A stretch of DNA of 64,000 nt from Streptomyces griseus (GCF_900460065.1 NZ_UAVD01000027.1:362759-426758), one strand, 5' to 3'. Shown: positions 39,323 through 48,766, counted from the first letter of the stretch. Numbers and translations: made by a program. Notes: generated by a model from the sequence alone, not told the origin.

Positions 39323-41158
39323 GTGACCCACATGACGCAACGCAGCCCGATGGTGACGGCGGAGCGGAACCGCACGCTCGCCCTGGCCTCCGCCCTGGTG
39401 AGGGGAGCCGTCGCCGCCGGGCTCGGCCTCGGGTCGCTGACGGTGCTGGTCATGGTGTTGTGGATCAGCTCCCCGTATCCCGACAGCGGTCCGGGCGGTG
39501 CGCTGCGGGCGGCGGCCGGGGTCTGGCTGCTCGCGCACGGCGCGGGACTCCTGCGGCCCGACACCCTGAGCGGCGTCCCCGCCCCCGTCTCCCTGGTGCC
39601 GCTGCTGCTCGTGGTCGGCCCGGTCTGGCTGGCGCACCGGGCGGCCCGCGATGCGGCGGATCCGGAGGAGGGGCGGCCCAGGCCTTCCCAGGCGGGCGCG
39701 TTCTGTGCGGTGACCGCGGGATATCTGCTGGTCGTGGCGGGGGCGGCGGCAGCGGCGCGGGGCGGTTCGCTGCGCCCGGACCCGGACACGCTGGTGTTCC
39801 CGGTGGCGCTGGTGGTGGCCGGTGCGGCGGCGGCCGGAGTGTGGACGGCGGCCGGGCGGCCGTTCGGGCCCCTGCCGTCCTGGTCACCCCTGGTGCTTCA
39901 GGAGGCGGTCGCGCGGACGGTCGTCCGCGACCGGGCCGAGGCGGCGTGCCGTTCGGCGGCGGTGGGCGTGACCGTGCTGCTCGGGGGCGGCGCGCTGCTG
40001 GTCGCGGTGGCGCTCGGCCGGAACGCCGGGGCGGCGCAGGACGCGTTCCTGGGGCTCGCGGGGGACTGGTCGGGACGGATCGCCGTGCTGCTGCTGGCCG
40101 CCTCGCTCGTGCCGAACGCCGCTCTGTGGGGCGCTTCGTACGGGCTCGGGCCCGGTTTCTCGCTCGGCACGGGCGCCACCGCCACCCCGCTGGGCCTGGC
40201 GGGGAGTCCGACGGCGCCCTCCTTCCCCCTGCTCGCGGCCGTGCCGGACCAGGGGCCCGGCACCCTGCTGAACGGGGCGGCCCTGGCGGTGCCGGTGGCC
40301 GCTGCGCTGGCCCTCGCCTGGTCCACCGCCCGCAGGGCCGCGCCCGCCGACGCGCCGCGCGCCCGGGCGTGGAGCCGGAGCGAGACGGTGCGCGTGACGC
40401 TGCTGGCCGCGCTGGGGTGCGGTGCCGCGACGGCGCTGCTCACGGCGGTGGCCGGCGGGCCGCTCGGCACCGGAGCGCTGAGGGAGTTCGGACCGGTGTG
40501 GTGGCTGGCCGGGCCGGCGGCACTGGCGTGGACCGCGGGGCTCGGCGTGCCGGCGGTCCTGCTGCTGCGCCGGTGGCGCCTGCGCACCCCGGGCTGGGCC
40601 TGGCGCAGGGACGTACCGGGAGCGGACGAGTCCCCGGCGGCAGCGCCGACGCGGGTGCCGGGGGAGACATCGACGAAGGGGGCCGCGAACGCCACGGTGT
40701 CCGAGGCGCGGGCGGGGGCGGAGGCGAGGGCGTCCGGCGGGCGTCGGCGCCGCTGGTGGGCGCCGTGGCGTGGGCGGGCGGCGGGCGCGCCCGGTGACGC
40801 GGCCCGTGGCGGCTCGGCGGCGTCCACCGCTTCCGTCCCGGCCCCCGGCGGGGGCCCCGAAACGGCCTCCGGCCCTTCGGCCGACGGGTCCGGGCCGGGT
40901 GACGGGGGGTTCGAGCCGTACGACTTCCTGCCGACCGACCCGTGGCACGCGAAAGATTTCAGGGAGACCCGCTGGGCCTCCCTGAAGCGGGATTCCGGCG
41001 GCCTGATGGCCGACTTCCCCGCCGCCTCCGCGGGTTCGACCGGCTCCGCCGATCCCGTCGGCTCCGCAGACGCAGACAGCGACACCGACGCGGAAGCCGC
41101 CGGTTCCGCCGCGGGCCGTCCCGCGCCGGCGCCGGACCGCCCGGGGCCTACTCCTTGA
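39323..41158 (+). CDS. DUF6350 multi-spanning membrane protein
   Basis: Integral membrane protein of about 611 aa with 10 or so hydrophobic helices (for example LALASALVRGAVAAGLGLGS, VSLVPLLLVVGPVWLAH, FCAVTAGYLLVVAGAAAAA) in residues 15-430, then a long charged, disordered C-terminal tail rich in Ala/Pro/Ser. I recall this family as DUF6350, always near purN in Streptomyces. GTG 39323 or ATG 39332 may be used; neither has a good ribosome site, so it may be near-leaderless. Tail-to-tail it overlaps the next minus-strand gene by 11 bases. Function unknown. Confidence 0.78.
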   Translation: MTHMTQRSPMVTAERNRTLALASALVRGAVAAGLGLGSLTVLVMVLWISSPYPDSGPGGALRAAAGVWLLAHGAGLLRPDTLSGVPAPVSLVPLLLVVGPVWLAHRAARDAADPEEGRPRPSQAGAFCAVTAGYLLVVAGAAAAARGGSLRPDPDTLVFPVALVVAGAAAAGVWTAAGRPFGPLPSWSPLVLQEAVARTVVRDRAEAACRSAAVGVTVLLGGGALLVAVALGRNAGAAQDAFLGLAGDWSGRIAVLLLAASLVPNAALWGASYGLGPGFSLGTGATATPLGLAGSPTAPSFPLLAAVPDQGPGTLLNGAALAVPVAAALALAWSTARRAAPADAPRARAWSRSETVRVTLLAALGCGAATALLTAVAGGPLGTGALREFGPVWWLAGPAALAWTAGLGVPAVLLLRRWRLRTPGWAWRRDVPGADESPAAAPTRVPGETSTKGAANATVSEARAGAEARASGGRRRRWWAPWRGRAAGAPGDAARGGSAASTASVPAPGGGPETASGPSADGSGPGDGGFEPYDFLPTDPWHAKDFRETRWASLKRDSGGLMADFPAASAGSTGSADPVGSADADSDTDAEAAGSAAGRPAPAPDRPGPTP

Positions 41159-42134
41159 CGCCGAAGAGCGGCTTCAGCGGCTTCGGCAGCTGGTCGTTGC
41201 AGGCCAGCGCGGCCGTCTTGGTCAGGGAGTCGTTCACGCAGGTGTAGTAGTCGCGGTAGACCAGCTGCACGGTGTACGTGGTCGCCACGATGAGCAGCGC
41301 CAGCAGGGCGGTCACCAGGCCGCTCACCGCCGCCGTGGTCTGCTGCCTGCTGCTGATGCCCGGCGGCGCGGTGGGCGCGGGTGTGGTGGACGAGGCCCCG
41401 GAGACGTCGTCCGCCGTTGCTCCCGCCCCGGTCCCGGAGCCCGCGGCGGCCCCGGCCGTCCCGGTGCCGTCCGACGCGGAGGCACTCTTCATCGGGGTGC
41501 GGAGCGCGCTGATCGCCCAGTACGTGGAGAGCGCGCCCAGCAGGAGGGCGAGCTCCGTGAGGTCGAAGAGGGCGAAGAAGAAGGCCCACATACCGCCGAG
41601 CACCGCGTAGCGGGCGCGCCGCTGCGCCGGGTCGGTGGGGTCCCAGCGCAGCCCGCCCGGACCGCCGCGTTCGGGTCCGCCCCGGCCGCCGGGGCCGCCC
41701 GGGCCGTTCGAGCCGGGGCGGCCACCGAAGCCGCCGTTGCCCCGGCCGGGCTGTTTGCTGCTCCACTGGCTGCCCCACGAGGGGCGGTCCCCGTCGGACC
41801 CGCCGTTCCCGTCCGCACCGCTCGACCCCTCCCGGCCGTCGGACCCGGCGGGGCGGCGCGGCTGCCACGGCTGGTCCGGACGGTCGGCGGGCGGCGCGGC
41901 GAACGGGTTGTCCTCCTGGGGCTTCGCGGCGGGGCCGGAGGCCGGTGCGGAGCCCGCGGACGCATCCGGCGACGCGTGGCCCGAGGGCGAGGAGCCCGTG
42001 GACGACGAGGAGTCCGGGGAGGAGGACCCCGAGGACGACGGGTCCGGCGAAGAGGGCAGGCGTTCTCGCATCAGGGGAGCGGAACGCTCGGGCAGAGGGA
42101 GGCGGAAGGCGGTGCGACGGCGTCGGTCCGGCAT
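41148..42134 (-). CDS. hypothetical membrane protein with disordered N-terminus
   Basis: Protein of 328 aa (307 if ATG 42071 is the start). Residues 1-170 are low-complexity: Ser/Asp/Pro-rich, then Gly/Pro/Arg-rich with GNGGFGGRPGSNG. Two or three transmembrane segments follow: YAVLGGMWAFFFALFDLTELALLLGALSTYW (about 185-215) and TTAAVSGLVTALLALLIVATTYTVQLVY (about 270-298), with an external Cys pair (YYTCVN, ALACND) after the last helix. GGGGAAG lies about 11 bases before ATG 42134. No family recognised. Convergent with the DUF6350 gene (11-base overlap) and divergent from purN. Confidence 0.7.
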   Translation of the reverse strand: MPDRRRRTAFRLPLPERSAPLMRERLPSSPDPSSSGSSSPDSSSSTGSSPSGHASPDASAGSAPASGPAAKPQEDNPFAAPPADRPDQPWQPRRPAGSDGREGSSGADGNGGSDGDRPSWGSQWSSKQPGRGNGGFGGRPGSNGPGGPGGRGGPERGGPGGLRWDPTDPAQRRARYAVLGGMWAFFFALFDLTELALLLGALSTYWAISALRTPMKSASASDGTGTAGAAAGSGTGAGATADDVSGASSTTPAPTAPPGISSRQQTTAAVSGLVTALLALLIVATTYTVQLVYRDYYTCVNDSLTKTAALACNDQLPKPLKPLFGVKE

Positions 42135-42395
42135 GTGGTGAACGTCTTCCCCATCTCGTCATGTCCGCCCGTAGGACGGTTCGTCCGCCCGGTGGACGGC
42201 TCGCTGTCCCCTGACGCTACCTCCCGGTCACGCCCCCGTCCCGTGGGGGCCGTCGGGTGTGCCGGTATCGTTGCTGACGGTCGGCCCGTTCGTAGGGTTC
42301 CCCGTATCGGGCGAAGCGATGCTTTCGTACGACCCTACAAAGAGCATGCCGCGCCTGCGTCATCCTGCGGACATCACGTGAGAAAGGGCCCCGAC

Positions 42396-43052
42396 GTGGC
42401 CTCCCCGCCCCCCTCCGCCCCTCCTGCCCGGCTGGTCGTGCTGGTCTCCGGATCCGGGACGAACCTCCAGGCGCTGCTCGACGCCATCGGCGACGATCCG
42501 GCGGCCTACGGGGCGCGGGTCGTCGCCGTCGGCGCGGACCGCGACGGGACCGGTGGCGCGGAGCGCGCGGAGCGGGCCGGGATCCCCACCTTCGTGTGCA
42601 GGCTCAAGGACCACGCGACCCGTGCCGAGTGGGACGAGGCGCTCGCCGCGCGGGTCGCCGAGCACCGCCCGGACCTCGTCGTCTCCGCCGGTTTCATGAA
42701 AATCGTCGGTCCGGCGTTCCTCGCCGCGTTCGGCGGCCGGACCGTCAACACCCACCCCGCCCTGCTGCCCAGCTTCCCCGGCGCCCACGGAGTGCGCGAC
42801 GCACTCGCGTACGGCGTCAAGGTCACGGGCTGCACCGTCCACTTCGTCGACGACGGCGTCGACACCGGTCCGATCATCGCGCAGGGCGTGGTCGAGGTGA
42901 CCGAGGAGGACACCCCGGAGGGCGAAGCCGCCCTTCACGAACGCATCAAGGAAGTCGAGCGCTCGCTGCTCGTGGAGGCCGTGGGGCGGATCGCCCGTGA
43001 CGGCCATCGCATTGAGGGACGAAAGGTTCATCTCGGTCATGTCGGTGAATAA
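42396..43052 (+). CDS. purN: phosphoribosylglycinamide formyltransferase 1
   Basis: GAR transformylase, 218 aa, third step of purine synthesis, using 10-formyl-THF. Phosphate-binding loop SGSGTNLQALL is near residue 15, the catalytic Asn/His/Asp set is seen in NTHPALLPSFPGAHG and VDDGVDTGPII. Start GTG 42396 has AGAAAGGG about 10 bases upstream. It overlaps purH by 14 bases, so the two are coupled. The 261-base upstream gap contains a -10-like TATCGT near 42266 and no gene. The 10-formyl-THF supply enzyme folD lies 4 kb downstream. Confidence 0.95.
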   Translation: MASPPPSAPPARLVVLVSGSGTNLQALLDAIGDDPAAYGARVVAVGADRDGTGGAERAERAGIPTFVCRLKDHATRAEWDEALAARVAEHRPDLVVSAGFMKIVGPAFLAAFGGRTVNTHPALLPSFPGAHGVRDALAYGVKVTGCTVHFVDDGVDTGPIIAQGVVEVTEEDTPEGEAALHERIKEVERSLLVEAVGRIARDGHRIEGRKVHLGHVGE

Positions 43053-44592
43053 GCCCATCCGCCGCGCCCTGGTCAGTGTCTACGACAAGACGGGGCTGGA
43101 AGACCTCGCCCGCGGTCTGCACGAGGCGGGTGTCGAACTCGTCTCCACCGGCTCCACCGCCGGGAGGATCGCCGCCGCCGGAGTGCCGGTCACCAAGGTC
43201 GAGGAGCTCACCGGCTTCCCCGAGTGCCTGGACGGCCGCGTCAAGACGCTGCACCCGCGCGTCCACGCCGGCATCCTCGCCGACCTGCGCCTCGACTCCC
43301 ACCGCGAACAGCTCGCCGAGCTCGGCGTCGAGCCGTTCGACCTCGTCGTGGTGAACCTCTACCCGTTCAAGGAGACCGTCGCCTCGGGCGCCTCCGACGA
43401 CGAGTGCGTCGAGCAGATCGACATCGGCGGCCCCTCGATGGTCCGCGCCGCCGCCAAGAACCACCCGTCGGTGGCCGTCGTCACCAGCCCGCAGCGGTAC
43501 GCGGACGTCCTCGCGGCCGTCAGGGCCGGCGGCTTCGACCTCACCGCCCGCAAGCGGCTCGCCGCCGAGGCGTTCCAGCACACCGCGGCCTACGACGTGG
43601 CCGTCGCCTCCTGGTTCGCCGCGGACTACGCCGCCGACGGCGACTCGGGCCTCCCCGACTTCCTCGGCGACACCTACACCCGCAAGAACGTCCTGCGCTA
43701 CGGCGAGAACCCGCACCAGCCCGCCGCGCTCTACACCTCCGGCGGCGGCGGCCTCGCCGAGGCCGAGCAGCTGCACGGCAAGGAGATGTCCTACAACAAC
43801 TACACGGACACCGACGCCGCCCGCCGCGCCGCCTACGACCACGCCGAGCCGTGCGTCGCGATCATCAAGCACGCCAACCCGTGCGGCATCGCCATCGCCG
43901 ACGACGTCGCCACCGCGCACCGCAACGCGCACGCCTGCGACCCGCTCTCCGCGTTCGGCGGCGTCATCGCCGTCAACCGCCCGGTGACCGTCGAGATGGC
44001 CGAGCAGGTCGCGGAGATCTTCACCGAGGTCATCGTCGCCCCGGCCTACGAGAACGGCGCCGTCGAGGTGCTGGCCCGCAAGAAGAACATCCGCGTGCTG
44101 CGCGCTCCCGAGGCTCCCACCGCCGCGTTCGAGGTGAAGCCGATCGACGGCGGCGCGCTGCTCCAGGTCGCCGACCGCCTCCAGGCCGACGGCGACGACC
44201 CGGCCAACTGGACGCTCGCCACCGGCGACGCGCTCTCCGAGGCCGAGCTGCGGGAGCTGGCCTTCGCCTGGAAGGCGAGCCGCGCCGTCAAGTCCAACGC
44301 GATCCTCCTCGCCAAGGACGGCGCCTCGGTCGGCGTCGGCATGGGCCAGGTCAACCGGGTCGACTCCGCGAAGCTCGCCGTCGAGCGGGCGGGCGCGGAG
44401 CGGGCCGCCGGTTCCTACGCCGCGTCCGACGCCTTCTTCCCGTTCCCCGACGGTCTGGAGATCCTCACGGCCGCCGGCGTCAAGGCCGTCGCCCAGCCCG
44501 GCGGGTCCGTCCGCGACGAGCTGGTGATCGAGGCCGCGAAGAAGGCGGGCGTCACCATGTACTTCACGGGCACGCGCCACTTCTTCCACTGA
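43039..44592 (+). CDS. purH: bifunctional AICAR transformylase/IMP cyclohydrolase
   Basis: Catalyses the last two steps of IMP synthesis, 517 aa. The N-terminal MGS-like cyclohydrolase domain has VSVYDKTGLEDLARGL, STGSTAGRI and TGFPECLDGRVKTLHP; the AICAR transformylase domain has RYGENPHQPAALY, the catalytic KHANPCG, DPLSAFGGVI and the C-terminal TGTRHFFH. ATG 43039 lies within the end of purN (14-base overlap), with GAAAGG upstream at 43021. Full length. The operon ends at the hairpin 44611-44643. Confidence 0.97.
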   Translation: MSVNKPIRRALVSVYDKTGLEDLARGLHEAGVELVSTGSTAGRIAAAGVPVTKVEELTGFPECLDGRVKTLHPRVHAGILADLRLDSHREQLAELGVEPFDLVVVNLYPFKETVASGASDDECVEQIDIGGPSMVRAAAKNHPSVAVVTSPQRYADVLAAVRAGGFDLTARKRLAAEAFQHTAAYDVAVASWFAADYAADGDSGLPDFLGDTYTRKNVLRYGENPHQPAALYTSGGGGLAEAEQLHGKEMSYNNYTDTDAARRAAYDHAEPCVAIIKHANPCGIAIADDVATAHRNAHACDPLSAFGGVIAVNRPVTVEMAEQVAEIFTEVIVAPAYENGAVEVLARKKNIRVLRAPEAPTAAFEVKPIDGGALLQVADRLQADGDDPANWTLATGDALSEAELRELAFAWKASRAVKSNAILLAKDGASVGVGMGQVNRVDSAKLAVERAGAERAAGSYAASDAFFPFPDGLEILTAAGVKAVAQPGGSVRDELVIEAAKKAGVTMYFTGTRHFFH

Positions 44593-44610
44593 TCGCCCCG
44601 GCGTACCCCC

Positions 44611-44643
44611 GGTGGCCGCACCTCGTCCAGGGGTGCGGCCACC
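44611..44643 (+). terminator. terminator after purNH
   Basis: GGTGGCCGCACC (44611-44622) and GGTGCGGCCACC (44632-44643) make a perfect 12-bp stem, extended by C44610-G44644, 18 bases after the purH stop. Confidence 0.85.
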
Positions 44644-44739
44644 GCCGTGTCCGTCGTACGGAATCCGCTCGCCGCTCTGTTCTAATGACACGGCCGTGGC
44701 CAACCCACGGCCGTACCCATCCCAGCGGGAGCAGCCACC

Positions 44740-46281
44740 GTGCTTGAGCTGAACAAGAGCGGAACGGACGACCGGCCGGGGCCGGGCCGCCTGCCCGCCC
44801 AGGACCCGGGGCCCGACGCCGCCCCGGCCACCCGCCCGGCCGGCGACGCCCCGAGCGCGGCCGAAGCCGCCGGACGCGTCCCCCTGCGCCCGTACCTCGT
44901 CGCCGGCGCGATCCTCTGCGCGCTCTACTTCCTCTACTCGTACTTCCAGTACGCCCGCTTCGGCTCGCCCTCCTGGGATCTCGGCATCTTCGAGCAGGAG
45001 GTCCGGGCCTACGCCGGGTTCGACGCCCCGGTCGTCGACATCAAGGGCCCCGGCTATCTGATCCTCGGGGACCACTTCTCCCCGATCGTGGCGCTGCTGG
45101 CCCCGCTGTACTGGCTCTGGCCCTCGGCCGAGTCCCTGCTGTTCGCCCAGGCCGCGCTGTTCGCGCTGGGAGCGGTCATCGTCGGCCGCACCACCCAGCA
45201 GCTCCTCGGCGGACGCTCGGGGCTCTGCGTCACGGTCGCGTACGGACTCTCCTGGGGCATCCAGGAAGCGGTGAAGGCCGACTTCCATGAGATCGCCTTC
45301 GCGGTGCCCCTGCTGGCCCTCGTCTGCCGCGCCCTGCTCCAGGAGCGGTACACGGCGGCCCTGCTCTGGTCGCTGCCGCTCGTCCTGGTCAAGGAGGACC
45401 TCGGCGCCACCGTCGCCGTCGTCGGCTTCCTGATCTTCGTGTACGGCCGCCGCCTCCAGGGCGCGCTGCTCGCCGCCTTCGGGGTCGCCGCCTTCGTCGT
45501 CACGCTCACGGTCCTCATCCCCGCGGCCAGCAGCGCGGGCACCTACGACTACTGGCAGAAGATCGACAAGAACGGCGAGCAGGACGTCTCGATGCTGGAC
45601 TCCGTCCTCGGCGTCCTCAACTCCTCCGTCAAGATCGAGATGCTGGTCTTCCTGCTCGGCATCACCGCGTTCATGGCGCTGCGTTCACCTCTGACGCTGC
45701 TGATCGTCCCCACCCTCGGCTGGCGGCTGCTCTCCCAGGACAGCAACCACTGGGGCATGGTCTGGCACTACAGCGCGATCCTCATGCCGGTCCTCTTCCT
45801 CGCCCTGGCCGACGGCGTCCGCCGCAGCCGCCACTCGCACCGGCCCTGGCTCGCCTCGTACGCGAAGGTCGCCGTGCCCGTCGCCGCCGCCGTCGCCGTC
45901 GCCATGACCCAGCACCTGCCGCTGCGCGACCTGCTGCGCCCGGAGACCTACCGCACCGACGACGCCCGCAGCCAGGCGGCCCGGGCGGCGCTGGACGCCA
46001 TCCCCGCCGGGGCGCGGGTCGAGACGGACATCACGCTGATGGCCCACCTCACCTCCGACCGGACCGTCTACTGGATCGGCGGGGCCCCCGGCACCGCGCC
46101 CGACATCGTCGCCATCAACCTGGACTTCGGCTGGTCCCGCCCGATCCAGGACCCCGTGGCGTACGCCCAGCAGCTGCATCCCGAGGCCTCCTACCGGCTC
46201 AAGCACCGGGGCGGCAGCTTCGTGGTGATGGAGCGCACCTCGCCGGAGCCCGCCAAGATCCCGGGCGTACGCGAGGACTGA
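44740..46281 (+). CDS. DUF2079 membrane protein (GT-C-like)
   Basis: Integral membrane protein of 513 aa with about ten hydrophobic helices after a disordered N-terminal 45 residues. The DUF2079 signature is clear: FGSPSWDLGIFEQEVRAYAGFDAPVVDIKGPG in pieces (WDLGIFEQ; LGDHFSPIVALLAPLYWLWPS), and later SNHWGMVWHYSAILMPVLFLALADG. The family resembles GT-C glycosyltransferases (acidic residue near the first helix end), suggesting lipid-linked sugar transfer outside the membrane, but no substrate is known. GTG 44740 has GCGGGAG upstream. Ends at a 26-bp hairpin shared with the convergent RDD gene. Confidence 0.87.
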   Translation: MLELNKSGTDDRPGPGRLPAQDPGPDAAPATRPAGDAPSAAEAAGRVPLRPYLVAGAILCALYFLYSYFQYARFGSPSWDLGIFEQEVRAYAGFDAPVVDIKGPGYLILGDHFSPIVALLAPLYWLWPSAESLLFAQAALFALGAVIVGRTTQQLLGGRSGLCVTVAYGLSWGIQEAVKADFHEIAFAVPLLALVCRALLQERYTAALLWSLPLVLVKEDLGATVAVVGFLIFVYGRRLQGALLAAFGVAAFVVTLTVLIPAASSAGTYDYWQKIDKNGEQDVSMLDSVLGVLNSSVKIEMLVFLLGITAFMALRSPLTLLIVPTLGWRLLSQDSNHWGMVWHYSAILMPVLFLALADGVRRSRHSHRPWLASYAKVAVPVAAAVAVAMTQHLPLRDLLRPETYRTDDARSQAARAALDAIPAGARVETDITLMAHLTSDRTVYWIGGAPGTAPDIVAINLDFGWSRPIQDPVAYAQQLHPEASYRLKHRGGSFVVMERTSPEPAKIPGVRED

Positions 46282-46290
46282 CCCGGGCCT

Positions 46291-46349
46291 CCGGACATGC
46301 CGCGAGGGCCGCACCCACGCATCGGGTGCGGCCCTCGCGGCATGTCCGG
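46291..46349. terminator. exceptionally long bidirectional terminator (26-bp perfect stem)
   Basis: The arms 46291-46316 and 46324-46349 are perfect reverse complements over 26 bases with a 7-base loop; the arm begins CCGGACATGCCGCGAGG. It separates the convergent DUF2079 and RDD genes. Confidence 0.92.
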
Positions 46350-46367
46350 AAGGGTCCGGCAGGAGCG

Positions 46368-46994
46368 TCAGTTGGCCTTGACGACCACGGACGAGCAGAC
46401 CTTGTCCGCGAACGTCTGCTTCTTCTCGTCCCAGAGCGGCCACAGCCAGCCGATGTAGCAGGCGATGCTGTCCAGGAAGTGGGCCAGCCGGCGCACGAAG
46501 GCCATGCCGAAGCCGAGCGGACGGCCGTCGGCCTCGCGCAGCAGGCGGATGCCCACCGCCTTCTTGCCGATCGTCTGGCCGGTGGTGCCCTCCTGGTACA
46601 GCTGCCAGATGACGAGGCCTATCAGCGCCACGAAGCCGAGCAGGGCGATGATCGCGCCCCCGGAGTCGCCCATGGCGCCACCGATGCCGCCGAGGATGAG
46701 GTAGGGGACACCGACGACGAGGCCGTCGATGATCAGCCCGCCCGCGCGCAGACCCCAGTGGGCCAGCTGCGGCATGCCGCCGCCGTAACCGGGCTGCTGG
46801 CCGCCGTGACCCGGCTGCTGGGGGTAGGCCCCGTACGGCTGGCCGGGCTGCTGCTGCGGGTAGCCGTAGCCCTGCGGCGGGACACCCTGCGGAGCCTGCT
46901 GCGGGTAGCCGTAACCGGGCTGTCCCTGCGGCGGGCCCTGGGGCGGCTGGCCGGGCTGCTGCCCGTACGGGTTGTTCGGGTCGCCGAAGCTCAT
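46368..46994 (-). CDS. RDD family membrane protein
   Basis: Membrane protein of 208 aa. The N-terminal 75 residues are Pro/Gln/Gly/Tyr repeats (PGQPPQGPPQG, YGYPQQ). The RDD domain follows: AHWGLRAGGLIIDGLVVGVPYLI (R-x-x-x-x-x-x-D), helix IIALLGFVALIGLVIWQLYQEG, the conserved TTGQTIGKKAVGIRLL and a last part with the second Asp (FLDSIACYIGWLWPLWDEK). ATG 46994 has GAAGGA eight bases upstream; the earlier ATG at 47039 is out of conservation. RDD proteins are possible transporters or membrane scaffolds; role unknown. Confidence 0.88.
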   Translation of the reverse strand: MSFGDPNNPYGQQPGQPPQGPPQGQPGYGYPQQAPQGVPPQGYGYPQQQPGQPYGAYPQQPGHGGQQPGYGGGMPQLAHWGLRAGGLIIDGLVVGVPYLILGGIGGAMGDSGGAIIALLGFVALIGLVIWQLYQEGTTGQTIGKKAVGIRLLREADGRPLGFGMAFVRRLAHFLDSIACYIGWLWPLWDEKKQTFADKVCSSVVVKAN

Positions 46995-47133
46995 AAGGGG
47001 TGTTCCTTCAACAGACGTGTGGGGACGAGATGGCCACACGGAGGAAGGACATCGATCTGCGGCCCGCCCCCCCGTACAACCGCGACTCTCATCGTTATAA
47101 GCGGACCATCTGTTTGTCCAGTCCAGGGCCCCG

Positions 47134-47155
47134 GACGTTGTGCAAGTGCAACGTC
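47134..47155. promoter_or_regulatory. inverted repeat in the RDD-folD divergent region
   Basis: GACGTTG (47134-47140), eight bases, CAACGTC (47149-47155). A TATAAG element at about 47095-47100 is a plausible -10 in plus direction. No protein can be assigned to the dyad. Confidence 0.35.
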
Positions 47156-47215
47156 GGGTACGGGAGGGGCGCCGGCAATTGGTACGCGGGCGGGGTCATC
47201 CGCGAGGATGGGCGC

Positions 47216-48097
47216 ATGACTGCCCAGATTCTCGATGGCAAGGCCACCGCTGCCGCGATCAAATCCGATCTGACCGTCCGTGTGGCGGCCCTCAAGGCCC
47301 AGGGGATCACTCCCGGCCTCGGAACCCTCCTCGTCGGGGACGACCCGGGCAGCCGGTGGTACGTCAACGGCAAGCACCGCGACTGCGCCCAGGTCGGCAT
47401 CGGCTCCATCCAGCGCGAACTCCCCGACACCGCCACCCAGGAGGAGATCGAGGAGGTCGTCCGGGAGCTCAACGCCAACCCCGAGTGCACCGGTTACATC
47501 GTCCAGCTGCCGCTGCCCAAGGGCATCGACACCAACCGGGTCCTGGAGCTGATGGACCCGGAGAAGGACGCCGACGGACTGCACCCGATGAGCCTCGGCC
47601 GCCTCGTCCTCAACGAGACCGGCCCGCTGCCCTGCACCCCGCAGGGCGTCGTCCAGCTGCTGCGCGCGCACGGTGTGGAGATCAACGGGGCGCACGTCGT
47701 CGTCGTCGGACGCGGTGTCACCATCGGCCGGTCGATCCCGCTGCTGCTGACCCGCAAGTCGGAGAACGCCACGGTGACCCAGTGCCACACCGGCACCCGG
47801 GACCTCTCCTCGCACCTGCGCCAGGCCGACATCATCGTCGCCGCCGCCGGGGTGCAGCACCTGATCAAGCCGGAGGACGTGAAGCCGGGCGCGGCCGTGC
47901 TCGACGTCGGCGTCAGCCGGGACGCGGACGGCAAGATCGTCGGCGATGTGCACCCGGGGGTCCGTGAGGTGGCCGCCTGGGTCGCCCCGAACCCCGGGGG
48001 CGTCGGCCCGATGACCCGCGCGCAGCTGCTGGTCAACGTGGTCGAGGCCGCCGAGCGGGCCGCCGCCGAGGCCGCCGACGCCGCCGCAGCGGGCTGA
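47216..48097 (+). CDS. folD: methylenetetrahydrofolate dehydrogenase/cyclohydrolase
   Basis: Bifunctional one-carbon enzyme, 293 aa, interconverting 5,10-methylene-THF and 10-formyl-THF with NADP+. Catalytic region SRWYVNGKHRDC (Tyr and Lys), GYIVQLPLPKGID, the Rossmann-like VVVGRGVTIGRSIPLLL and C-terminal PNPGGVGPMTRAQLL are visible. ATG 47216 has GAGG five to eight bases upstream. It supplies 10-formyl-THF for purN and purH nearby. The C-terminal Ala-rich tail is longer than usual. The DUF3017 gene follows after 22 bases, probably in one transcript. Confidence 0.96.
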   Translation: MTAQILDGKATAAAIKSDLTVRVAALKAQGITPGLGTLLVGDDPGSRWYVNGKHRDCAQVGIGSIQRELPDTATQEEIEEVVRELNANPECTGYIVQLPLPKGIDTNRVLELMDPEKDADGLHPMSLGRLVLNETGPLPCTPQGVVQLLRAHGVEINGAHVVVVGRGVTIGRSIPLLLTRKSENATVTQCHTGTRDLSSHLRQADIIVAAAGVQHLIKPEDVKPGAAVLDVGVSRDADGKIVGDVHPGVREVAAWVAPNPGGVGPMTRAQLLVNVVEAAERAAAEAADAAAAG

Positions 48098-48119
48098 CGG
48101 CCGGATCCGGAGGAGACCG

Positions 48120-48722
48120 ATGGGTGCTGGTACGAGTCCGGCCGACCCCGCCCCCGCGGGCCGGGCGGCGGCGGACGAGCCGCGCGAACCGGGCGAGCGG
48201 GACCGGCGGGACGGGTCCACCGGACCGGGTCCCGTCGCGGACGCCAAGGACGCCAAGGACGCCAAGGGCGCCGACGACGCCCCGGACACGGGCAAGGACG
48301 GGGCCGCTGCCGACGGACGGCCCCGCCGGTCGCGGCGGTTCCCCCGGTTCACCCGGGACACCGCCCGGCCCGAGGGCGGCGGCCGGGCCGCGTCCGGCGA
48401 CGCGCCCGCACCGGCCCGGCAGTGGCCGCTGCTCACCGTGCTCTGCGCGGCCGGCCTCGGACTGCTGGTCGTCGTGCTCGACCCGTTCGACCAGGCGTTC
48501 CGGGTCGGCACGATCCTGATCGGCGGCGCGTTGATCGCCGGCGCCGTGCTCCGCTGGGTGGTGCCCTCGGTCGGGATGCTGGCCGTACGTTCGCGCTTCA
48601 CCGACCTGGTCACGTACGGCCTGATGGGCACGCTGATCGTGCTGCTGGCGCTGGTCGCACAGCCCGCGCCGTGGCTCGACGTCCCGATCCTGGAGGACGC
48701 GGTCCGCTTCACGATCCGCTGA
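48120..48722 (+). CDS. DUF3017 membrane protein
   Basis: Protein of 200 aa: N-terminal 95 residues are charged and disordered (A-K-D-A-K-D repeats), then three hydrophobic segments, WPLLTVLCAAGLGLLVVVLDPF, RVGTILIGGALIAGAVLRWVV and YGLMGTLIVLLALVAQP, which match the DUF3017 family commonly found just after folD in actinobacteria. ATG 48120 has GGAGGAG five bases upstream. Role unknown; the fixed synteny with folD suggests a shared transcript rather than a shared pathway. Confidence 0.85.
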   Translation: MGAGTSPADPAPAGRAAADEPREPGERDRRDGSTGPGPVADAKDAKDAKGADDAPDTGKDGAAADGRPRRSRRFPRFTRDTARPEGGGRAASGDAPAPARQWPLLTVLCAAGLGLLVVVLDPFDQAFRVGTILIGGALIAGAVLRWVVPSVGMLAVRSRFTDLVTYGLMGTLIVLLALVAQPAPWLDVPILEDAVRFTIR

Positions 48723-48766
48723 GGACCGTCCCGACCCGGCCGGCGGGCGCCCCGTCCCGCCGGCCC

